64,000 bases of DNA. It comes from Gemmatimonas sp. (GTDB lineage Bacteria > Gemmatimonadota > Gemmatimonadetes > Gemmatimonadales > Gemmatimonadaceae). Location: positions 47,031 through 111,030 of the forward strand of contig JAAVWC010000015.1 in assembly GCA_023910675.1 (NCBI GenBank), written 5' to 3'. The notes beneath the pieces are model-generated. The model searched no databases. It was not told where the DNA came from and saw only the letters and a program-made list of their open reading frames with translations. Numbering within the stretch: position 1 is the first letter of the stretch; the number at the start of each line of letters is the position of its first letter. Position numbers and translations under genes: made by a program. This document shows, in pieces, positions 1 through 10,673 of the stretch.

Positions 1-2582
1 TGCTGACGCGCCTCGAGATCGCGCGCCCTGTCGGAGAGCTCCTGAATGCCACGCGCGGTGCCCGACGCCCGCGCGCCCTCCAAATTGCGCGCCGCTCTGT
101 TCAACTCCTCGAGCGCCGCGCTGCCTTGCGCTGATGACCCGGTCGCCGCGCGGCGCATGTTGTCGGCCGCCTGCTGCAACTGCTGCGCGGCACGCTGCAA
201 CTCCTGGTTGTTCTCCTCGCGTGCCAGGCGCTCGAGACGACGGGCCTCTTCTGCTGCCTGCCGCGCCAGCTCACGCTGCACACCGCTCGCACTGTTGCCA
301 CCGCTCGGGCTCCCTGAAGACGAACGCCCAGCCGCACCGGCTGATGCACCGCCAGACGACGCGCCACCGGCAGACGACCCCGACGCGCCACCGTCCTGTG
401 CCATTCGCTGCCGCATGGCTTCTGCCATGCGCTGCATCCGTTCGTTCTCCTGCTGCTGTCGACTCGCCAGTTGACGCAACCGGTCGAGCGTTTCGTCGAC
501 CTGCGGCTGCGCGCCGTCCTGCGCACGCTGCTGCTGCACCGTCTCGTACTGGTTGCGCTGTTTGTCGTTCTGCAACTCGAACAGGTCGGCGAGATCTTCT
601 GCGCGCTGCTGGCCACCCCCGCCGCCTCCGCCGCCGCCACCGCCGCCGCCCATCTGCACCTGCACATCGCGATACAGCGCCTCGGCACGCTGCAGCCGCT
701 GCAGGGCGCGCTGTCCCGGCCCCAAGGCGTCGTTGCCGCGCACTAGCCCCAGTTGTTCCTCGGCGCTCTTGAGCTCGACGGTGGCCTGCTGCAGTTCCGC
801 GCGAATCTTCGCGAAGTTGGTGTCCTGCGCGGCCACGCCTCGTTCGGCCAAACGCTTCACCAGTTGATCGACGTCCTCGCGCAAGCGCCCTTCGGCAATC
901 GCCAGCGTCGTCATGTTTTCGCGACGCTGCTTGGCATTGGTGGCCGCACTGTCGCGCAACCAGTTGAAGGTGCCCGCCACCACTTCACGCTGACGCGCGA
1001 CGAACCCGTCGGGCGAATCGCCTTGCGGTTGACCACCACCACCCTGCTGTTGCTGCTGCGCGCGTTGGTCCGATTGCCGATAATCCTTCCCGAAGGGACG
1101 CACTTCGAGAAAGTATACGTCGCTGCTCCCCACGAGCCCCGCACCATCCTTGGCGACCGCGTGGTACGCCACCAGGTCGCCGGGCTGCAGCGACATCTCC
1201 TCGAGAAAGAGCGTGTGTGCACCGCGTGTGTCGCGCGGGCGACTCGATCCACTCGAGATCGTCACCCGCTTCTCGTCACCGCCGTTGACGCGATAGCGCA
1301 GCTCGAGCGAGCGCACTCCCAGGTCGTCCGACGACTGCACGGCAATCGTGACTTCATCGGTGTTGCTCACCTTCGTGTCGCGGCCGGGCTCCTCGATGCG
1401 TACAATGGGCGCGCGGTCGGGGATAGCATCGACGACATACTCCACGCCGCCGGCGACGCTGGTGCCATCGGCCGTCGCGAGATCGACGTGATAGAAGCCG
1501 CTCTTCTGTACGGTGAAGCGCCCCACGACGGTGCTGTCACTCTCGCGCGCCATCGCCACTGTACGACCATCGTCGAAACGGAGGGTGCCGCCGGCGACGG
1601 CGCGCGTCACCTTGGCGCGTACGACCACCGTCGTGCCAACGACAGCCGCCAGGTCGCCCGTATCAGCAATGTGCTCGGCAGGCAATCCGCTGTACGACGG
1701 GAACTGCAGGTCGAGCGACACGCGCGAGACGGCCGGCAGATCGTTCACCGTCAGTGTGAAGATCGCCGAGCGCACCTCGGCCGACTCCACGTAGTACTCA
1801 GTGCGTTGCACGATGTCGAACAACCGCGAACCGAAACGCGACGAATCCGCCTCGGGGGCCATGGGCAAACGCTGCCATTCGCCCGCGCTGTCGCTCCGGA
1901 ATACGAGCTCCGCGATCGACGCCGTAAAGCCCACCAGCGCCGCTTCCACCTCGATGGCGCCGCCACGCGGGACGCTCGTGTTTCCGGGCGTCACCGTAAG
2001 CATACGTACCGGCACCGCGGCTTGAGCGGTGCTGTACGGCACGAACAGCAACCGGGCCACGTCGCGCACCGCCTGCGGTCCGAAAAACAACGTCAGCGCG
2101 GCGCCAGCGGACACACCGGCAAACGCCTGTCCCGCGCGAATCATGCGAGGCCGCTCGAGCGCCATGTGCGCTTCGAGCGGGCGAATGGCCGCTGCGGCAC
2201 GCGACATGAGTCGTGCCGATAGCGATGGCGACGGACGCTCATGTTCCGGGAGCTGCGCTTCCTGCACCGCGGTGAGGAGTGCCTGCTTGAGCGACGGTTC
2301 CCGCTCCTCTACGTACAAGGCAAACCGTTCATCCGATGCGCGACGCAGCAATGGCACGAGTAGGCCATACACGAGCGCGCCGGCAACCATCAGGTAGCCG
2401 AATGCACGAGCGATGACGGGCCCGGTGGCGCTTCCGTCGGTCAGTCGTATCACGACCAGTGCCGCCACTGTGGCCAGCACGACCGCGACGGCCAACCAGA
2501 CGAGCGATTCGAGCAACACTCGCAGACGCCACTGCCGACGCAGGGCTGCCAGCGTGGTGAGCAACTGCCGATCGGGGCTCAT
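1..2582 (-). CDS. DUF4175-like membrane protein, C-terminus off window
   Basis: The frame opens at an ATG at 2582 and stays open to the left edge, so only the first 860 codons are present. Two hydrophobic segments lie near residues 23-46 and 60-78 and a third near 150-165. Extracytoplasmic beta-sandwich-like sequence follows, then a Gln/Arg-rich, probably coiled-coil region interrupted by 13 consecutive Gly (plus-strand 610-651) and a Ser/Gly/Ala-rich linker. This layout matches DUF4175 proteins encoded beside MoxR/VWA genes; their biochemical role is unknown. It is the last visible gene of the minus-strand operon, 52 bp after the BatA-like gene. The family call is by architecture and context. 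Confidence 0.7.
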   Translation of the reverse strand, partial: MSPDRQLLTTLAALRRQWRLRVLLESLVWLAVAVVLATVAALVVIRLTDGSATGPVIARAFGYLMVAGALVYGLLVPLLRRASDERFALYVEEREPSLKQALLTAVQEAQLPEHERPSPSLSARLMSRAAAAIRPLEAHMALERPRMIRAGQAFAGVSAGAALTLFFGPQAVRDVARLLFVPYSTAQAAVPVRMLTVTPGNTSVPRGGAIEVEAALVGFTASIAELVFRSDSAGEWQRLPMAPEADSSRFGSRLFDIVQRTEYYVESAEVRSAIFTLTVNDLPAVSRVSLDLQFPSYSGLPAEHIADTGDLAAVVGTTVVVRAKVTRAVAGGTLRFDDGRTVAMARESDSTVVGRFTVQKSGFYHVDLATADGTSVAGGVEYVVDAIPDRAPIVRIEEPGRDTKVSNTDEVTIAVQSSDDLGVRSLELRYRVNGGDEKRVTISSGSSRPRDTRGAHTLFLEEMSLQPGDLVAYHAVAKDGAGLVGSSDVYFLEVRPFGKDYRQSDQRAQQQQQGGGGQPQGDSPDGFVARQREVVAGTFNWLRDSAATNAKQRRENMTTLAIAEGRLREDVDQLVKRLAERGVAAQDTNFAKIRAELQQATVELKSAEEQLGLVRGNDALGPGQRALQRLQRAEALYRDVQVQMGGGGGGGGGGGGGQQRAEDLADLFELQNDKQRNQYETVQQQRAQDGAQPQVDETLDRLRQLASRQQQENERMQRMAEAMRQRMAQDGGASGSSAGGASSGGASAGAAGRSSSGSPSGGNSASGVQRELARQAAEEARRLERLAREENNQELQRAAQQLQQAADNMRRAATGSSAQGSAALEELNRAARNLEGARASGTARGIQELSDRARDLEARQ

Positions 2583-2634
2583 GCGTAGTGCTCCGGCTTG
2601 CTGGGAACGCACATGGGACAGCTCACAGTGGACT

Positions 2635-4662
2635 TCACGACTGACTCCGCGCCTGTGACACGATACGACGCGCCGTACCACGGCGACCGCGTGTGGCGAC
2701 AAATGTTTCCAGCACCAGCAGCAACAGCGCGGCCAGCAACAGCAAGCGCCATGGCGACTGTCGACGCTCGAGTTCCTCGTCGGACTGCGGCGCGTCGGCG
2801 GAGCGGCCCGAGCGGTTCGCGCCGGTCTGCACGCCAAGCAACAGCTCGGCGGTGTCCATTGGCGTGAGGACTGACTCCGACGTGGGCACGTTCACGGCAA
2901 GCAGACTGACCGCATCGCCACCAACACGTTCGGCGTACGCGCGGTACACGCCGGCGTCGGTTAGTGGAATCGCGGTGCCCTGCGAATCGGCCACCGGGCG
3001 AATAAGTGTTCCGTCGGGTGCTTCCACCACCGGCGACGCGATGGCGCGGGAAAGTGCCCAGCGCTCGCCCGTGGTGCGCCAGAGCGGCGTCGCGTCACGC
3101 CCCGAGGCGTGCATGACCAGCTGTCGCACGAACGGGAGAAACGCAGGCTGCAGCGGGAAGTCTCCAGCATTGTTGTCGAGCGGCAGCGCCAACAGGAGAA
3201 CCCGTCCCTGACCGACGCGTCGCTCGACAACCGCGGGAAGTCCATCATCAAAGCGTGCGAGCACGGCGCCTTCGGACGCAGCGTCGAGCCGAGCGTATCG
3301 GAAGAGGCGTACCGCGCCGAGTGCGTCGGGTACCTCGCGAAATGGCGCGAAGAGCGGGTGCTCCGTGCGGACATCGCGTAGTGTGCCGCCTCGATCACTC
3401 AGCCGGTCCGCGCTGCCGGCCACCGTTGCCGGTATGAGCGGTGACAGGCTGCCGCGGCGTGCCCCAAGCCGTCGACCAACCACGACCACCGCCCCACCGC
3501 CGGCTTCGAGCCAGGGGGTAATGGTGCTCCCAGGCACGGCGTCCCAATACACCATGACACCAGTGCGCGCCGAGGGGGCCGCTGCGCTCGCATCGCGTGT
3601 CAGCTGGACCGACGGCGCGCGTCCGATGTCGAGCGCGCGCTCGAAGAACAGCGTTTCGGCGCCCCCGTTGATGAGCGTCACTCGCAGGTCATCGTCGCGG
3701 GGCACCACGGCCACCAGCGTGTCGTCTGCGGCGAGCGCATCCGGCGACAGTGAGAGTTGCACCGCCACGGCACCTTCCGGCGCGGGCACCGGCGCAAACG
3801 TGACGACCGTTTCTCCGGTTGGGGCAAGGGTGACCTGTTGTGTGGCGGCTTCGCGTCCATTGAGCACGAGGCGCACCGTGCGCTCCTGCGGCGCCGTTCC
3901 CCCGTGACGCTGCAGGCGCGCCTTCACCGCAAGTAGCGTCCGCTCGCCACTCACCACGCGTCGCGCATCGATGGCGTGTACGGTGCTGTTCTCCCAACGT
4001 TCAGGACCAACGACAATGCCTCGCACCGATACGCCGGTTGGGAGTTCTACGCCCGCAACCCCTACGGCTCCGGCGCGTTGCAGGTCGGAAATGACGACGA
4101 TCTGGGCCGCGGCAAACGGCGCATCGAGCAGCTGCTGGCGTGCGACGCGCAGTGCCGGCGCGAGGCGGGTACCGCGTGCCCGCGGTGAAAGGCTCGCCAG
4201 CGAGGCGACGGCCGCAGCTTTGTCGGTGGTCAGACGCTGACGCGTTTCCGCCATGTCGTCGTACGCCACGACGGCGACACGATCGTTGTTGCCAAGTGTC
4301 GCGATCACGGCGCGCGCCGAATCGAGTGCGCGGGCCCACGTGCCCTCGTAGCCCATGCTCAGTGAGCGGTCGACGAGCAGGACAACGGCGCGACTGCGGG
4401 CATCGCCCGCACGCGCGCGCTGCGAACGGAAGAGTGGACGCGAGAAGGCAAAGACGAGCAGCGCCAGCGCTGCGAGACGCATAAGCAATAGCGGCCAGTC
4501 GCTGACCCGCTGCCGTTGTTCGGTGCGGATAGTCAGCTTCTCGAGGAACATCAGCGACGGGAACAGCTGAGGCTTGTCGCGATCGCGGTGGCGCAAGTGC
4601 AGCAGCAGCGGCACGGCCAGTGCGGCCATGGCGGCGAGAAACGCCGGGACGAGGAATCCCAT
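2635..4662 (-). CDS. BatA-type VWA-domain membrane protein
   Basis: This 675-aa protein starts with the two hydrophobic helices of the BatA N-terminal domain (about residues 4-23 and 58-78, ending in the SRPLF motif). A von Willebrand factor A domain follows, with an intact MIDAS start (LLVDRSLSMG, DxSxS). A long extracytoplasmic region and a last membrane helix near the C-terminus (WRLLLLAALLLLVLE) complete it. BatA-like proteins act with MoxR ATPases and DUF58 proteins in envelope or metal-binding quality control; the substrate is not known. It begins 2 bp after the DUF58 stop, so co-translation is likely. Confidence 0.85.
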   Translation of the reverse strand: MGFLVPAFLAAMAALAVPLLLHLRHRDRDKPQLFPSLMFLEKLTIRTEQRQRVSDWPLLLMRLAALALLVFAFSRPLFRSQRARAGDARSRAVVLLVDRSLSMGYEGTWARALDSARAVIATLGNNDRVAVVAYDDMAETRQRLTTDKAAAVASLASLSPRARGTRLAPALRVARQQLLDAPFAAAQIVVISDLQRAGAVGVAGVELPTGVSVRGIVVGPERWENSTVHAIDARRVVSGERTLLAVKARLQRHGGTAPQERTVRLVLNGREAATQQVTLAPTGETVVTFAPVPAPEGAVAVQLSLSPDALAADDTLVAVVPRDDDLRVTLINGGAETLFFERALDIGRAPSVQLTRDASAAAPSARTGVMVYWDAVPGSTITPWLEAGGGAVVVVGRRLGARRGSLSPLIPATVAGSADRLSDRGGTLRDVRTEHPLFAPFREVPDALGAVRLFRYARLDAASEGAVLARFDDGLPAVVERRVGQGRVLLLALPLDNNAGDFPLQPAFLPFVRQLVMHASGRDATPLWRTTGERWALSRAIASPVVEAPDGTLIRPVADSQGTAIPLTDAGVYRAYAERVGGDAVSLLAVNVPTSESVLTPMDTAELLLGVQTGANRSGRSADAPQSDEELERRQSPWRLLLLAALLLLVLETFVATRGRRGTARRIVSQARSQS

Positions 4663-4664
4663 CG

Positions 4665-5564
4665 TCAGCGCACCCGGCTGCGCGACAGCCGCGCGTCGAG
4701 ATAGCTGTGCAGCGCGCGATCGAGTGGCTCGCTGGTGTCGAGGCGCACGTAATCGGCACCGGCCGCGGTGAAGCGCGACTGCAGCGCCTCATGGTGTGCC
4801 GTCACGAGCGCCTTGTACTTGTCGCGCAAGGCCGCCGGCTTGAGTGGAAGCAGCGCGCCGGTCTCGGCATCTTCGAACGTCGTGTCGTCGTCGCCGGGCA
4901 AGTCGCGTTCGCTCGGATCGACTACGTGGAACACGATGACATCGTGCCCGTGCATGCGCAGCGCGTCGACCGCGCGCCCGACGGCGTCGGGCTGCTCGTA
5001 ACAATCGCTCACCAGCACCAGAATGCCGGCACGCTGTGACAACAACCCTACCTTCTCGAGCGACGTGATCAGCTGGCTCGGTCCGCCTGCCCTGGTCGCC
5101 GCCAGCGTGTGCAGCATGCGCTGCAGATGCCGCACCGACGGCGGGATGACGTCGACGAGCTCCTGCGTGAACGTCGCCAATCCAACGCGGTCGCCCTGCG
5201 TCTTGGAGAGCCAGGCCAGGCTGGCGGTAAGCATGCGCGCGTACGCGAACTTCGTGACCGCGCCGCTGCCGTAGTTCATGCTTCCCGATGTGTCGACCGC
5301 GAAGAGCACGCTCGCATTGGTGTCGGCGTCGTACTCCTTGATGTAGAACCGGTCAGTCCGGCCGTACACACGCCAGTCGATGCGCCGCAGGTCGTCCCCC
5401 GGCTGATACGACCGATGTTCTGCAAAGTCGAGCGACGACCCCTTGCGCATGGAGCGATGCTGACCGTGCATGAAGCCGTCCACGACGGAACGCGCCAACA
5501 GCGCGAGATCGGAGATCTTCGCAAGCAGCGCAGGGTCGAGAAAGGCAGCCGGAGCAGCAGACAC
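4665..5564 (-). CDS. DUF58 domain protein (VWA-like)
   Basis: This 299-aa cytoplasmic protein carries the DUF58 signature GDDLRRIDWRVYGRTD near residues 55-70. A VWA-like fold follows with the metal-site motif FAVDTSGSMN (DxSxS). DUF58 proteins are regular partners of MoxR AAA+ ATPases and probably act as adaptors between the ATPase and the membrane VWA proteins. The start is a GTG at 5564, 12 bp after the moxR stop, with only a weak ribosome-binding site. The next gene begins 2 bp after its stop. The exact function is unknown. Confidence 0.85.
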   Translation of the reverse strand: MSAAPAAFLDPALLAKISDLALLARSVVDGFMHGQHRSMRKGSSLDFAEHRSYQPGDDLRRIDWRVYGRTDRFYIKEYDADTNASVLFAVDTSGSMNYGSGAVTKFAYARMLTASLAWLSKTQGDRVGLATFTQELVDVIPPSVRHLQRMLHTLAATRAGGPSQLITSLEKVGLLSQRAGILVLVSDCYEQPDAVGRAVDALRMHGHDVIVFHVVDPSERDLPGDDDTTFEDAETGALLPLKPAALRDKYKALVTAHHEALQSRFTAAGADYVRLDTSEPLDRALHSYLDARLSRSRVR

Positions 5565-5576
5565 AGGAGATACCGG

Positions 5577-6605
<1,029 letters not shown>

Positions 6606-6631
6606 GCAGGTCCTCGGCAGAGAGGGGAAGG

Positions 6632-7405
6632 TCAACGCGTCAACGCGTAGATGATGTAGTTCACGCCCAGCTTGTACGCTTCGTTCGACAGATCCACGGG
6701 AAACATTCCTACGTCGGAGAACTCCCACATCTCGGACAGGTCGTTGTTGTAGTTCGCGATAGCCAGCAGTCGCTTCTTGGGGTCGTTGTCCTCGAAGTAA
6801 CCGTAGAACTCCGACTTGAGGCCGTAGTACGGATGCGTGTACGCGAGCGTCTTCACTTTGTAGAACGCATCGAACACCGGATGCGTGAGCTCCATCGGGA
6901 TGGCGCGGGCATTCGGCAGCACCCGGCGCATCTGACTCTCGAAGTTGAGCCAATGCTGGCCGGCAAAATCGTCGAAAATGATGAAACCGCCTTTGGCGAG
7001 ATAACTCCGCAGCCCGAGCACTTCCTTGTCGTTCGGACGCCAGAAGCCCGGCTCGGCCATGTACGCCACCGGATACTTGCCCAACTCCCGATCGTCGAGC
7101 GTCAGGATGTTGCTCGATCCCAATCGAACGCGTGCCGTGGAGAGCGTGCTCAGGATTTTGGTGAAGTTCCGCTCGCCACGCGGATAGTCGTGTGACCATG
7201 GCAGGTCACGGCCGCCCCGGAAACCGCTCCCGCTGCTCAAATCCGGCAGCATGTACTTCACACGCACCCACGTAAACCGTCCGTCGTACGCGACGTTCGG
7301 TTCGAACTCCGGCGCACGCCGGCGCTGCGCTTGCACGGCCGACGCGCCCAGCAGGCCTGAGAGGTACACGCTCGCCAACAGTAAACGACGCATTGTAGTC
7401 CTCAT
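6632..7405 (-). CDS. DUF4159 secreted protein
   Basis: This 257-aa protein has a signal peptide (about residues 1-26, cleavage after VQA) and then a DUF4159 domain: YMAEPGFWRPNDKEVLGLRS, GGFIIFDDF, and a C-terminal block ending NYIIYALTR. DUF4159 has a class I glutamine-amidotransferase-like fold without known activity and is usually found in MoxR/VWA operons like this one. Its ATG overlaps the stop of the upstream TPR gene by 4 bp (ATGA), showing translational coupling. It is probably periplasmic. Confidence 0.8.
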   Translation of the reverse strand: MRTTMRRLLLASVYLSGLLGASAVQAQRRRAPEFEPNVAYDGRFTWVRVKYMLPDLSSGSGFRGGRDLPWSHDYPRGERNFTKILSTLSTARVRLGSSNILTLDDRELGKYPVAYMAEPGFWRPNDKEVLGLRSYLAKGGFIIFDDFAGQHWLNFESQMRRVLPNARAIPMELTHPVFDAFYKVKTLAYTHPYYGLKSEFYGYFEDNDPKKRLLAIANYNNDLSEMWEFSDVGMFPVDLSNEAYKLGVNYIIYALTR

Positions 7406-9741
7406 GCGCCACCGCCGCGCTTGCGCAGTTCGAGCAGCAACAGCTGCGCGTTCTCGTAGCTCGGCGCGTCTTCGAGAATGCTCAACAGTTCACGGCGCGC
7501 ACCCGGGATGTCGCCGCCGGCCGCCAACGCCCGCGCCAGCTCGTACCGCGCCTCGGTAAGATCGGGTGGGCGCAACGCAATCACCGCGCGCCGCTCACGA
7601 ATGGCACGCGCGTGATCTCCTTGCTTGCCCGCCAGAACAGCCAGGGCCTCGTGATCGCCGGCCACATACGGCCACACCCAGATCATGCGCTCCAGCGCCG
7701 CCACCGCGCCGGCGAGATCTCCACGGCGCTCGCGGAGCTCCGCTTCGAGTTTGTTGGCGGTGTACGCGGTTTCATCGCGGTCGGTGACTTGCTCGATCAT
7801 CTGCAGCGCCAACGCGGTATCGTGGACCGATAACGCCACGCGCGTGAGGTACCATGCGGGACCGTCATCGCCGGCGTACGAGGGGAAGGCCCGACGTGCC
7901 CGTTCGAGCAATGCCCGCGCCGAGTCGCGCTGCGCTTCACGCGGCGAATCGACCAATTCGACGGCACGTCGCATCGTCTGTACGAAGGTGCCGCCACTGC
8001 TGTCACCCGGCGCACTCGATGCCACCGCCGCGAGTTCCTGCGAGAACCGCTGCGTGAGCCACAGATCGAACTGCGCGTCGACTTGAGGCATGGTCAATCC
8101 CAGTACGCGCTGCATCACGGCGGGCGTATCGAGGCCATCACGATACGCCATCAGCAGCGCCGGCAACGCGGCAGCCCCCTTGGTACGCTCCACCCACTCA
8201 CAGAACAGTGAGGCGTGGTAATAGCTGAATGAGGTCTCTTCGGCGTAGCGCGGCCGCATGAAGCCATCGGTGAGTTGGCTGATGGGGCGCAAGCGTCCGT
8301 TCTTGTAAGCCAGAATCCATGGCAGTGTCGTGCGCGCTCCCCAGCCGCTATTGGCGCGCCGCTCCTCGTGCACCGACAGCCCCTCGGACAGCCACCGCGG
8401 CACGCGATGCGCCGAGGCACCGAGTGTGAACGCGTGCGTGAGTTCGTGCCACGCCGTGCTGCCCCAGTTGAACGTGCCACGTTCGCGCGCATTGGGGGTG
8501 TCCATCGCCAGCAGACTCCCAAAGCTCACCCCCAGAGCGCCCAGCCCCACCAACCCCACGGTCCGTACCGAGAAGTCGGCGTGTTGCCGGAAGAACTCGA
8601 GGCGGACCGGCGTCGGTGCGCGATACGCGTAGCGCACCGACAACGAATCGTACGCCCGCTCGAGCAACGGGATGATGTACAGCGCCAGCAGTTCGACATC
8701 GTCGACCGGTGCGACGACTTCGAAGCGACCGCGCGAGACCGTGCGAAAGCTTCGCATCTTGTCCAGCAGATCGAGGGTGTTCTTGTGCCACAGGTTGAAC
8801 GGATCGAGTGAGAAGGCCCGTTCCACCGCAGCTCGCCCTTCGGTCATTTGCCCCACGCGCAATTGGGTGGTACCCAGCACACCTAACGCCTTGAAGGAGC
8901 TGCTGTCGTAGCGCACGGCCAGCTGCGCCAGCTGCACCGACTCCGCATAACGCCGTTGTCTCCCCGCCGCTTCGGCCAGCGCCGTAAAGAAGGCACTCGG
9001 CTGCGGCTGCAACCCGGTAACCGCCTGCAATGCACGTCGATACGCCGTTGAGTCGCCGCTCAGCCAAGCGTGTGCCCCAAGTACCGACCACGCGTCGATC
9101 GAGCTGCTGTCGGCGGCGATGGCGCGCTGCGCCGTACTCCGGGCCGAGTCGAACGTTTCCGCATCGAGGTGCAGGCGTGCGACATACGCCAGCACGCCCG
9201 CATGCTGTGGCGCGATGGCCAGCGCGCGTCGTGCGGTCACGAGCGCCGTGCCCTTGCCCTCGAACTCTTCCACCTGCGCCAACCCCAACAACGCGTCCAC
9301 ATCGTTCGGGGCGCGCTTCAGCACCGCTTCGTACGAGGCGCGTGCTTCGGGGGCGTTGTACTTGTCCAGGAAAAGCGCACCGATACGCCGTTGTGCGTCG
9401 AAGTTCGACGAGTCGGCCTTCACGGCGCGGTCAAAGGCCGATAGCGCCGACCGCACGGCACCGGCATTGCCCGTGCCGAGCAGCACGTAGGCGCGGCCAG
9501 CTGAGTTGTATTCGCTGCTGTTGCGCGCGCCTTGCTGTGCGTACGCCGCCGTCACGCGACGGGCGCGTTGGGCGGCATCGGAATGCGCGCCGCGTCGCGC
9601 CAGCGCTTCGGCGGCGGCGACGTCGCCTTCGAAACGATCAACCCGTGCAGCGGGTTGTGCAGCGGGTTGTGCCGCGGCGGCACCGGCCGCGACCGCGGTA
9701 GCGAGCGCGAGCCCCAGCGGGAAGAAAGGTCGGCGTATCAT
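7402..9741 (-). CDS. TPR protein with gluzincin-type metallopeptidase site
   Basis: This 779-aa exported protein has a signal peptide at residues 1-24 and an N-terminal block of tetratricopeptide-like repeats to about residue 330. The middle domain carries an HExxH zinc motif (HELTHAF) followed about 15 residues later by WLSEGLSVHEE, the third-ligand pattern of MA-like gluzincin peptidases. More TPR repeats fill the C-terminus. The active-site residues look intact, so periplasmic proteolysis is plausible, but the substrate is unknown. It overlaps both neighbours by 4 bp inside the MoxR/VWA operon. Confidence 0.78.
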   Translation of the reverse strand: MIRRPFFPLGLALATAVAAGAAAAQPAAQPAARVDRFEGDVAAAEALARRGAHSDAAQRARRVTAAYAQQGARNSSEYNSAGRAYVLLGTGNAGAVRSALSAFDRAVKADSSNFDAQRRIGALFLDKYNAPEARASYEAVLKRAPNDVDALLGLAQVEEFEGKGTALVTARRALAIAPQHAGVLAYVARLHLDAETFDSARSTAQRAIAADSSSIDAWSVLGAHAWLSGDSTAYRRALQAVTGLQPQPSAFFTALAEAAGRQRRYAESVQLAQLAVRYDSSSFKALGVLGTTQLRVGQMTEGRAAVERAFSLDPFNLWHKNTLDLLDKMRSFRTVSRGRFEVVAPVDDVELLALYIIPLLERAYDSLSVRYAYRAPTPVRLEFFRQHADFSVRTVGLVGLGALGVSFGSLLAMDTPNARERGTFNWGSTAWHELTHAFTLGASAHRVPRWLSEGLSVHEERRANSGWGARTTLPWILAYKNGRLRPISQLTDGFMRPRYAEETSFSYYHASLFCEWVERTKGAAALPALLMAYRDGLDTPAVMQRVLGLTMPQVDAQFDLWLTQRFSQELAAVASSAPGDSSGGTFVQTMRRAVELVDSPREAQRDSARALLERARRAFPSYAGDDGPAWYLTRVALSVHDTALALQMIEQVTDRDETAYTANKLEAELRERRGDLAGAVAALERMIWVWPYVAGDHEALAVLAGKQGDHARAIRERRAVIALRPPDLTEARYELARALAAGGDIPGARRELLSILEDAPSYENAQLLLLELRKRGGGA

Positions 9742-10673
9742 TGGCTGCCGCCTGCCGCCTTGATAGCGGCCGACTTTTCCGCGAGCGCCAGGAGCAGACG
9801 CTCCAGCTCCGCCTCGTAGGCGGCGGCCTCCATGGTGGATTTGCGCGTGCGCAGTGCCGCCACCTGCGACTCCAGTACCTGCCGCTCCGCCAACAGCGCG
9901 GCGACCTTCGGATTGGTCGAACTACCGCGCTTGCTGAAGGCAATACGTGCCGCAACGACCGAGTCACTCAACACGGCATGCTCGGTGAGTATCCGATTGC
10001 CGGCCTCGTACGACTTCTCCACTTCGGTACGGGCAAAGCGGAATGCTTCGAGCACCGAGAGTCGACCATCCTTGTCGGCATCGGCGTCGTCACTCGTCAG
10101 CGCCCGCGTGAAGAACTGCAGGAATTCGGCATCGTTCTTTTCCACCGCCGACCGCGTCGCCGTGACCACGACCCGCCCGGGCGTGGCAAGAACGGGCACG
10201 AAGTCGCCACTGCCCGTGGCCGCGTTGACGAACACCACCTGCTGCTGCGCAAATGGCGCAAGCCAACTCGCGTATTCGGCGGCCGTCGCATCGGGACCCG
10301 GCAAGTTCACCTTGGAACCCGCGCCTTCGCCGCTGCCATGCCCCAACAGCAACACGAGCAGGATGTCGCCGGGCGAGACACGCTTGGAGAGGGTGACGAA
10401 CGCCTGACCGATGTTCGCTTTTGTCGAGCGCCCGTTGAACGCGGCAGAGTCTTCGGTCAGCACGATGAGACTGGAATCGGCGACTCCCCACCGGTCGGTC
10501 GCCGCCGTGCGCGTGGCCGTCACCGCGGTGGTGAAGCGGGTACGAAACGCCGGATCGCCGGACAGCCCGGCGACGACGAGCGCATGAGTGCGCTGCGCCA
10601 TGGCCGGGACAGCCGTACTCAGCATGAGCGCCGCTGCCAACAACGAACACCATATGCCACGCCCGATGCTCAT
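9738..10673 (-). CDS. Caspase/legumain-fold exported protein, catalytic Cys apparently lost
   Basis: A 311-aa exported protein with a signal peptide at about residues 1-26 (start ATG 10673, overlapping the upstream stop by 4 bp). The core matches the clan CD peptidase layout: a beta-strand ending LLLGHGSG (His-Gly box), then VVFVNAATGSGDF where active family members have an Asp-x-Cys-x-Gly type box. No Cys is present at or near this position. An EF-hand-like loop follows (DADADKDGRLSVLE). The C-terminal 70 residues look like a coiled coil. It may be a pseudo-enzyme or scaffold; the fold call rests on motifs only. Confidence 0.6.
   Translation of the reverse strand: MSIGRGIWCSLLAAALMLSTAVPAMAQRTHALVVAGLSGDPAFRTRFTTAVTATRTAATDRWGVADSSLIVLTEDSAAFNGRSTKANIGQAFVTLSKRVSPGDILLVLLLGHGSGEGAGSKVNLPGPDATAAEYASWLAPFAQQQVVFVNAATGSGDFVPVLATPGRVVVTATRSAVEKNDAEFLQFFTRALTSDDADADKDGRLSVLEAFRFARTEVEKSYEAGNRILTEHAVLSDSVVAARIAFSKRGSSTNPKVAALLAERQVLESQVAALRTRKSTMEAAAYEAELERLLLALAEKSAAIKAAGGSQ

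Noticed and set aside
753..2222. Plus-strand frame of 489 codons at the left edge
   Set aside because: Shadow of the DUF4175-like gene, whose frame is open to the edge and has coherent domains.
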